64,000 bases of DNA from Cornus controversa (lineage: Eukaryota > Streptophyta > Magnoliopsida > Cornales > Cornaceae): contig CM048850.1 of NCBI GenBank assembly GCA_026545225.1, positions 4,902,001-4,966,000 on the forward strand. The letters are read 5' to 3'. Numbering within the stretch: the stretch's first letter is position 1; the number at the start of each line of letters is the position of its first letter. The notes beneath the pieces are model-generated. The model did no database searches, was not told the origin of the DNA, and saw nothing but the letters and a program-made list of their open reading frames with translations. This document shows positions 59,996 to 64,000 of the stretch, piece by piece. Made by a program: the position numbers and the translations under genes.

Positions 59996-61447
59996 GTGAT
60001 GCAAAGGACTAAAGCTCTCTGTAACAAACTCTTCTCAGCCAATGCTTCAATTAATGCCCCAAAAGACCAACTCGTTTCCTACTACTTCTCTCTCCTACAC
60101 TGTTCTCTGAACCCTTCACATCTCCGTCACCTCCACGCTCGCCTTCTTCGAATCTCTCTCTACGACAATGTAATTCTCGGTTCCAAGCTTGTTTTGATGT
60201 ATTCCCAACACAGCAAACTCACACCAGACTCTCTCTGTGCCTTCTCTCACATGCCCCAAAAGAACATATACTCATGGAACATAATAATCGGAGAGTTCTC
60301 ACGATCTGACTCACCTGAAAAGGCAATAGAATTGTTCCGTCAAATGCAAAACTCCGATTTTCAACCCGATGCCTTCACGTTTCCTCTTGTTCTGAGGGCA
60401 TGTGCCGGTTCATGGGCGACAAACTGTGGCGTCTCGGTTCACGGGTCTTGTGTAAAAGTGGGTGTCGAGAGCAATTTGTTTGTTGCTTCTGCTTTGGTTT
60501 TCATGTATGTTACTTTTGGGAAGGTTTTTCATGCTCGAATGGTGTTTGATGGAATGCCTCGTAGGGATGCAGTACTGTGGACTGCAATGTTGGCTGGGTA
60601 TGCTCAACATGAGGAACCTATGCTGGGATTATCTGTCTTTAGAGATATGGTTGTTGGGGGGGTTGAGCTTGATGGGGTGGTTATGGTGAGCTTGCTTTTG
60701 TTATGTGGGCAGTCAGGGTGGTTGAAGCACGGAAAGAGTGTTCATGGGTGGTGCTTCAGAAGGTGTTTAGGGTTAGGGCTGAGTTTGGGGAATGCCCTCA
60801 TTGACATGTACGTAAAATGTGCTGCTTTAAGTTATGCACATAAAGTCTTTGATAGAATGCCTGAGAAAGATGTCATTTCTTGGAGTGCTTTGATCTTAGG
60901 GTACGGATTGGGTGGCTGTGTCGATGTTGCTTTCGGGCTTTTTGATGACATGCGTAAGCAAGGTGTAATACCGAATAGTGTAACGTTTCTGGGTGTTTTG
61001 TCTGCCTGTGTTCATGGTGGTCTGGTGGAAAAGGCTCGTTCTTGCTTCAAAATGATGAAGGATTACGCTGTGAATGCAGAGTTGAAACATTATGCTTGTA
61101 TGGTTGATTGTTTGGGGCGAGCAGGGCTCCTCGAAGAGGCAGAAATGTTTATTGAAGAAATGCCTGTGGAACCTGATGGGGCTGTACTGGGGGCTCTATT
61201 AGGGGGATGCCGGGTTCACGGTAATGTTGAGGTGGGAGAACGGATTGCAAAGAGACTAATTGTGTTGGAGCCAGAGAGGGCTGGATATTATGTACTTTTA
61301 GCCAACATGTATGCAGATGCAGGTAGGTTTGATGATGCAGAGAGAGTTAGGGATTTTATGAAACAAAGGAACGTTTCTAAATTAACTGGATGTAGTTTGA
61401 TAGAGTCCAAGAACTGTCCATCAGCTTTGGCATCAGAACGAAGGTAA
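59996..61447 (+). CDS. Pentatricopeptide repeat protein, PLS class, E subgroup
   Basis: A single exon of 483 residues, intact. PPR proteins of this class bind organelle RNA, mostly at C-to-U editing sites in mitochondria or chloroplasts. PPR-type helices are visible as NIYSWNIIIGEFSRSDSPEKA (first 20 residues shown by their core WNIIIGEF, about residue 90), DAVLWTAMLAGYAQ (about 190), ALIDMYVKCAALSYAHKVFD (about 260) and DVISWSALILGYG (about 290). The E motif follows (LLGGCRVHGNVEVGE and YVLLANMYADAGRFDDAERV). There is no DYW domain, so it would need a DYW partner for editing. The N-terminus is Ser- and basic-rich, fitting an organelle transit peptide. Two Met codons begin the frame; the first (59996) is used, but an upstream frame with Arg/Lys-rich sequence makes the exact start uncertain. 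Confidence 0.9.
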   Translation: MMQRTKALCNKLFSANASINAPKDQLVSYYFSLLHCSLNPSHLRHLHARLLRISLYDNVILGSKLVLMYSQHSKLTPDSLCAFSHMPQKNIYSWNIIIGEFSRSDSPEKAIELFRQMQNSDFQPDAFTFPLVLRACAGSWATNCGVSVHGSCVKVGVESNLFVASALVFMYVTFGKVFHARMVFDGMPRRDAVLWTAMLAGYAQHEEPMLGLSVFRDMVVGGVELDGVVMVSLLLLCGQSGWLKHGKSVHGWCFRRCLGLGLSLGNALIDMYVKCAALSYAHKVFDRMPEKDVISWSALILGYGLGGCVDVAFGLFDDMRKQGVIPNSVTFLGVLSACVHGGLVEKARSCFKMMKDYAVNAELKHYACMVDCLGRAGLLEEAEMFIEEMPVEPDGAVLGALLGGCRVHGNVEVGERIAKRLIVLEPERAGYYVLLANMYADAGRFDDAERVRDFMKQRNVSKLTGCSLIESKNCPSALASERR

Positions 61448-61581
61448 ATTTGGTTTTGAAATTGGTTGAAATGGAGGAAGCATCTTCATGGTTGATTGCC
61501 CCTTTGTTGGGAAATGAAATTAAGGAGAAAATTCAGTTCCATTAGACGAGATGTGTACAATTATGATTATGATTGGTTGTT

Positions 61582-61695
61582 ACCAAGAGCTACAGTGCAG
61601 TGATACTTTCTCAATTTCCAAATTAGGAGGTTTGAGGTTCAAGTCCCCACAGGACAATGTGGTGTGTTTCTTGCTGGGGTAAAAACAAAAAAGAT
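61582..61695 (+). mobile_element. Short SINE downstream of the PPR gene
   Basis: A tRNA-like B box (GAGGTTCAAGTCCCC, about 61629) and an A-rich tail (AAAAACAAAAAAG) lie between near-identical flanks GATTGGTTGTT (61571-61581) and GATTGATTGTT (61696-61706), probable target duplications. Confidence 0.65.
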
Positions 61696-61706
61696 GATTG
61701 ATTGTT

Positions 61707-63056
61707 GAATTTTTGCATGACAAGAGACGAATGTGAGCTTGTACATTGGGCTTAAAAATTGGAAAGCTACATACCAAAGTTTACAAGACAGATTGTTGGA
61801 GAACAGTTGAAATTGATCCGTTAATATACCTATTTAGGCTGTAAACATATGGTAGTAGCGGAACTGATCTGGAAAGTGTAATTTAAACAAGGGTAATGAA
61901 ATTACATACAATTTTTATATATATATATATATATATAGTTTACAAAGGCTACTCATTAGAGGGAAAAAGACAGAAAAAGAAGAATGACCATTGTCGTTTT
62001 AAATACTTCTTTAACACATTTGGTGTCTAATTCTCAAAGCTTATAGGAGGAGATGGATGATGCTTTCTGTTGCTTATATGCACATATAACATTTTCCATA
62101 TATGTTCTTTTATTCCCTCTTTTTTCTTTTTCCAGAAGTGATATTTAGTTTTACAAGCCATTTTATTCCTTTTTAGTAGCCTGAGAATTTTTTTAAAAAC
62201 AAAAAGGAATAGGAGGGGCAGGGGGTTGTTTAAAGAGAGTCCTGTACATTACCAGTAGTGGTGATTGCACCATCACGTGCTGGTTTCTACCTAGTGGTAC
62301 AATCCCATCACATGGGAGATGAGAATCAGCAAGTGATTGCTGCAAAACTTGAAATGAACTTCTTTCTAACCGAGTGCTTGTCTCCACCAAATGCCAGCAA
62401 ATATACGACATACAAACTAAAAATTAGGATCAAACATTGAAATGGAACACAAATGCCATCTCTATTGAGAAATGAAATTATTCAACCTTCACAGCATTGA
62501 AAATAGTATTCCTTTGGTCCACATTTCATTGACAGCTAAGGAAACCTCATACAAAGCATTGCATCGGTTACAAGACCGACACCATAATCTCACAATAAAA
62601 ATTCATCATAGGTGGAGTTACCATGGTTCTTCACGAGCTTTAAGGTTTTTGCTGGAAGTGTTATTAAAGTACCAGTGATATGCAAAGCCAACTAAAGAGA
62701 AGGAAGCCAATCTATTGCACAAGTAAGACCTCTTCTAGACATATCTGTTCAAGTAACTTACTAAAACAAAACAGAGAGAATAAAAGGGGAAAAATTAAAA
62801 AATACACTGAATAAAGAACAGTTTCTAACAATCTGTTCTATACATCAGCCTTCAACCAAACCATCAAATTGAAGATATAGTTGGATCATATCTGTTTCCC
62901 TCTCCAAAGATGATTCTTCTCTCATGGGATGTTTAAAATGAATGAAAAACAACAGCATATTCAGGCAATGGGATTCAAGGATTTAACAAAAACATGGGGT
63001 TTCAGAAGGGGACAATTATGAATTTGTTATGCACAATGGTCTATAACAAGGTTGGG
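61707..63056. other. Spacer between convergent PPR and FIS1 genes
   Basis: It should hold the 3' UTRs of both genes. A (TA)n tract lies at about 61917-61937. No coding sequence is recognised. Confidence 0.45.
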
Positions 63057-63327
63057 TCAACTCTTACGAAACACTGCTGCTGCAATCCCACCAGCCAACA
63101 GTCCTACAGCAGTGGTAGCAATGCCTATGCCAATAACTCCATCTGTATTTGTTGCAGAACAGAAAAAAGAAAAAAGAAAAGGAAGAAAAAGAAAAGGTCA
63201 TTTGTTCCTTTAATTGATTCAAATAAAAGATATAAAGATGGGAAAAGACGCGCTGGTTTTTACCTTTTGTGATTCGATCTTCAATTGTTTTCTTAAGAGT
63301 CAAGGCCTGCCTCCAATCAGGTGCAAT
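63057..63327 (-). CDS. FIS1: Mitochondrial fission 1 protein, last two exons (partial)
   Basis: On the minus strand, exon 63327-63264 encodes IAPDWRQALTLKKTIEDRIT and one more residue plus a base. After a 121-base GT-AG intron, exon 63142-63057 completes the Asp codon and encodes DGVIGIGIATTAVGLLAGG, IAAAVFRKS and a stop. This is the end of the FIS1 TPR-like domain and its C-terminal membrane anchor with a short basic tail, which places it in the outer membrane of mitochondria and peroxisomes, where FIS1 helps recruit the division machinery. The frame fits across the intron (phase 1). The acceptor before 63327 (TTTGTAG) shows another intron upstream, longer than 670 bases; earlier exons lie right of the window. 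Confidence 0.88.
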
Positions 63328-63390
63328 CTACAAACTCACATCCGTATTATTATGCCTAATATGAACAAATTTATGAGAATCTAGGAAGCA

Positions 63391-63930
63391 CGGATACTTC
63401 AATAAGCGTAACGTACCCGTATCGAATACCGATACTTCTCGGATACTTGCGAACAAGTGTCTGATACTTCCTAAATGTATCCATAATTTTAAAATATATT
63501 TTTTTATTTCTAACACGTATCCAATACTTAGATACTTCGACCATGTATCCGATACTTCCTGGATACTTCAGAACACATTTTTAACAATAATATCATAGTA
63601 TAATTATTAAGAAAAGTTTAAGTTTATTTAAAAAAGAAGTGTTGATATATATATATCATAGTTTAGTACAAAATTTATCCGTGCAAATTATGCAATATGA
63701 TTCTTAACTCTTAGTTTGTTTGTTAATCATAATATTTTATAAAGAAATGTAAATAAATCTATTTTTTTATATATATAAAAATATAATTCATTATTTAATA
63801 TTGATGTATCATGCCATTCCCGTATCCTGTGTTTTTGAGATTTGTCGTATTGTCTTACACATTGTATCGTATCGTATTGTACCCGTGTCCTGTATCCGTA
63901 TCCGTATCCGTATCCGTATCCATGCTTCCT
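63391..63930. repeat. GATAC/GTATC-rich repeat in the FIS1 intron
   Basis: Many copies of GGATACTT, GATACTTC, GTATCC and GTATCG lie at 63391-63570, then an AT-rich middle, then GTATCGTATCGTATTGTACC and a perfect (GTATCC)n run at about 63892-63921. The two flanks are in opposite sense (GATAC against GTATC), as in an inverted-repeat element. No family is known to me. Confidence 0.55.
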
Positions 63931-64000
63931 ATATGAGAATTATTCACTACACTTCTCAAACCTAAAAAACTATAAGTATAAATTATAAGCCTCTTGGCAT

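Overview
This window is nuclear DNA of a flowering plant, most likely a eudicot with a TE-rich genome. The evidence is Ty3/gypsy elements of the plant-only Tat and chromovirus lineages, plant LINEs and SINEs, a receptor-like cytoplasmic kinase of subfamily VII, a PLS-type pentatricopeptide repeat (PPR) protein, and GT-AG introns. The species cannot be told from the sequence.

Left part (1-25287) is almost entirely transposon. A young Tekay/Del-like chromovirus on the minus strand (1-6599, cut by the left edge) has a gag-pol frame that is open throughout except for one TAG. It sits inside an older, stop-riddled Tat element on the plus strand (6600 to about 17309). Beyond its integrase, the Tat element carries a long antisense frame with a plant mobile domain, itself hit by a short LTR. 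A second Tat remnant (minus, 18940-22493) and unclassified AT-rich repeats follow.

Middle part: at 25288-29683 a relative of the first chromovirus LTR lies in a small repeat, flanked by GATGT duplications. It contains a second, unrelated solo LTR (25524-27112, flanked by ATATT). Two SINE-like units come next.

From 31435 to 58574 one host gene can be read through six exons: an RLCK-VII (PBL-type) protein kinase of 377 residues, with all five introns GT-AG and the frame kept. Its exons total 1134 bases in a span of 27.1 kb. Three introns (6.6, 9.6 and 9.7 kb) are filled with a PIF/Harbinger-like MITE, a solo chromovirus LTR inside a tandem duplication, a SINE, a complete Reina-like chromovirus with TAGGG target duplications, and three LINE copies.

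Right part: an intact single-exon PPR gene (59996-61447, plus) converges on the 3' end of a FIS1 gene (mitochondrial fission tail-anchored protein, minus, 63057-63327), which continues past the right edge. The three host genes show no obvious shared pathway; they are ordinary neighbours in a region enlarged by transposons. I see no CRISPR array, tRNA or rRNA gene, and no clear novel multi-gene system. The most unusual structures are clusters of self-complementary palindromes at the same place in two related LTRs but with different sequence, the antisense plant-mobile-domain frame, and the kinase gene spread over TE-filled introns.
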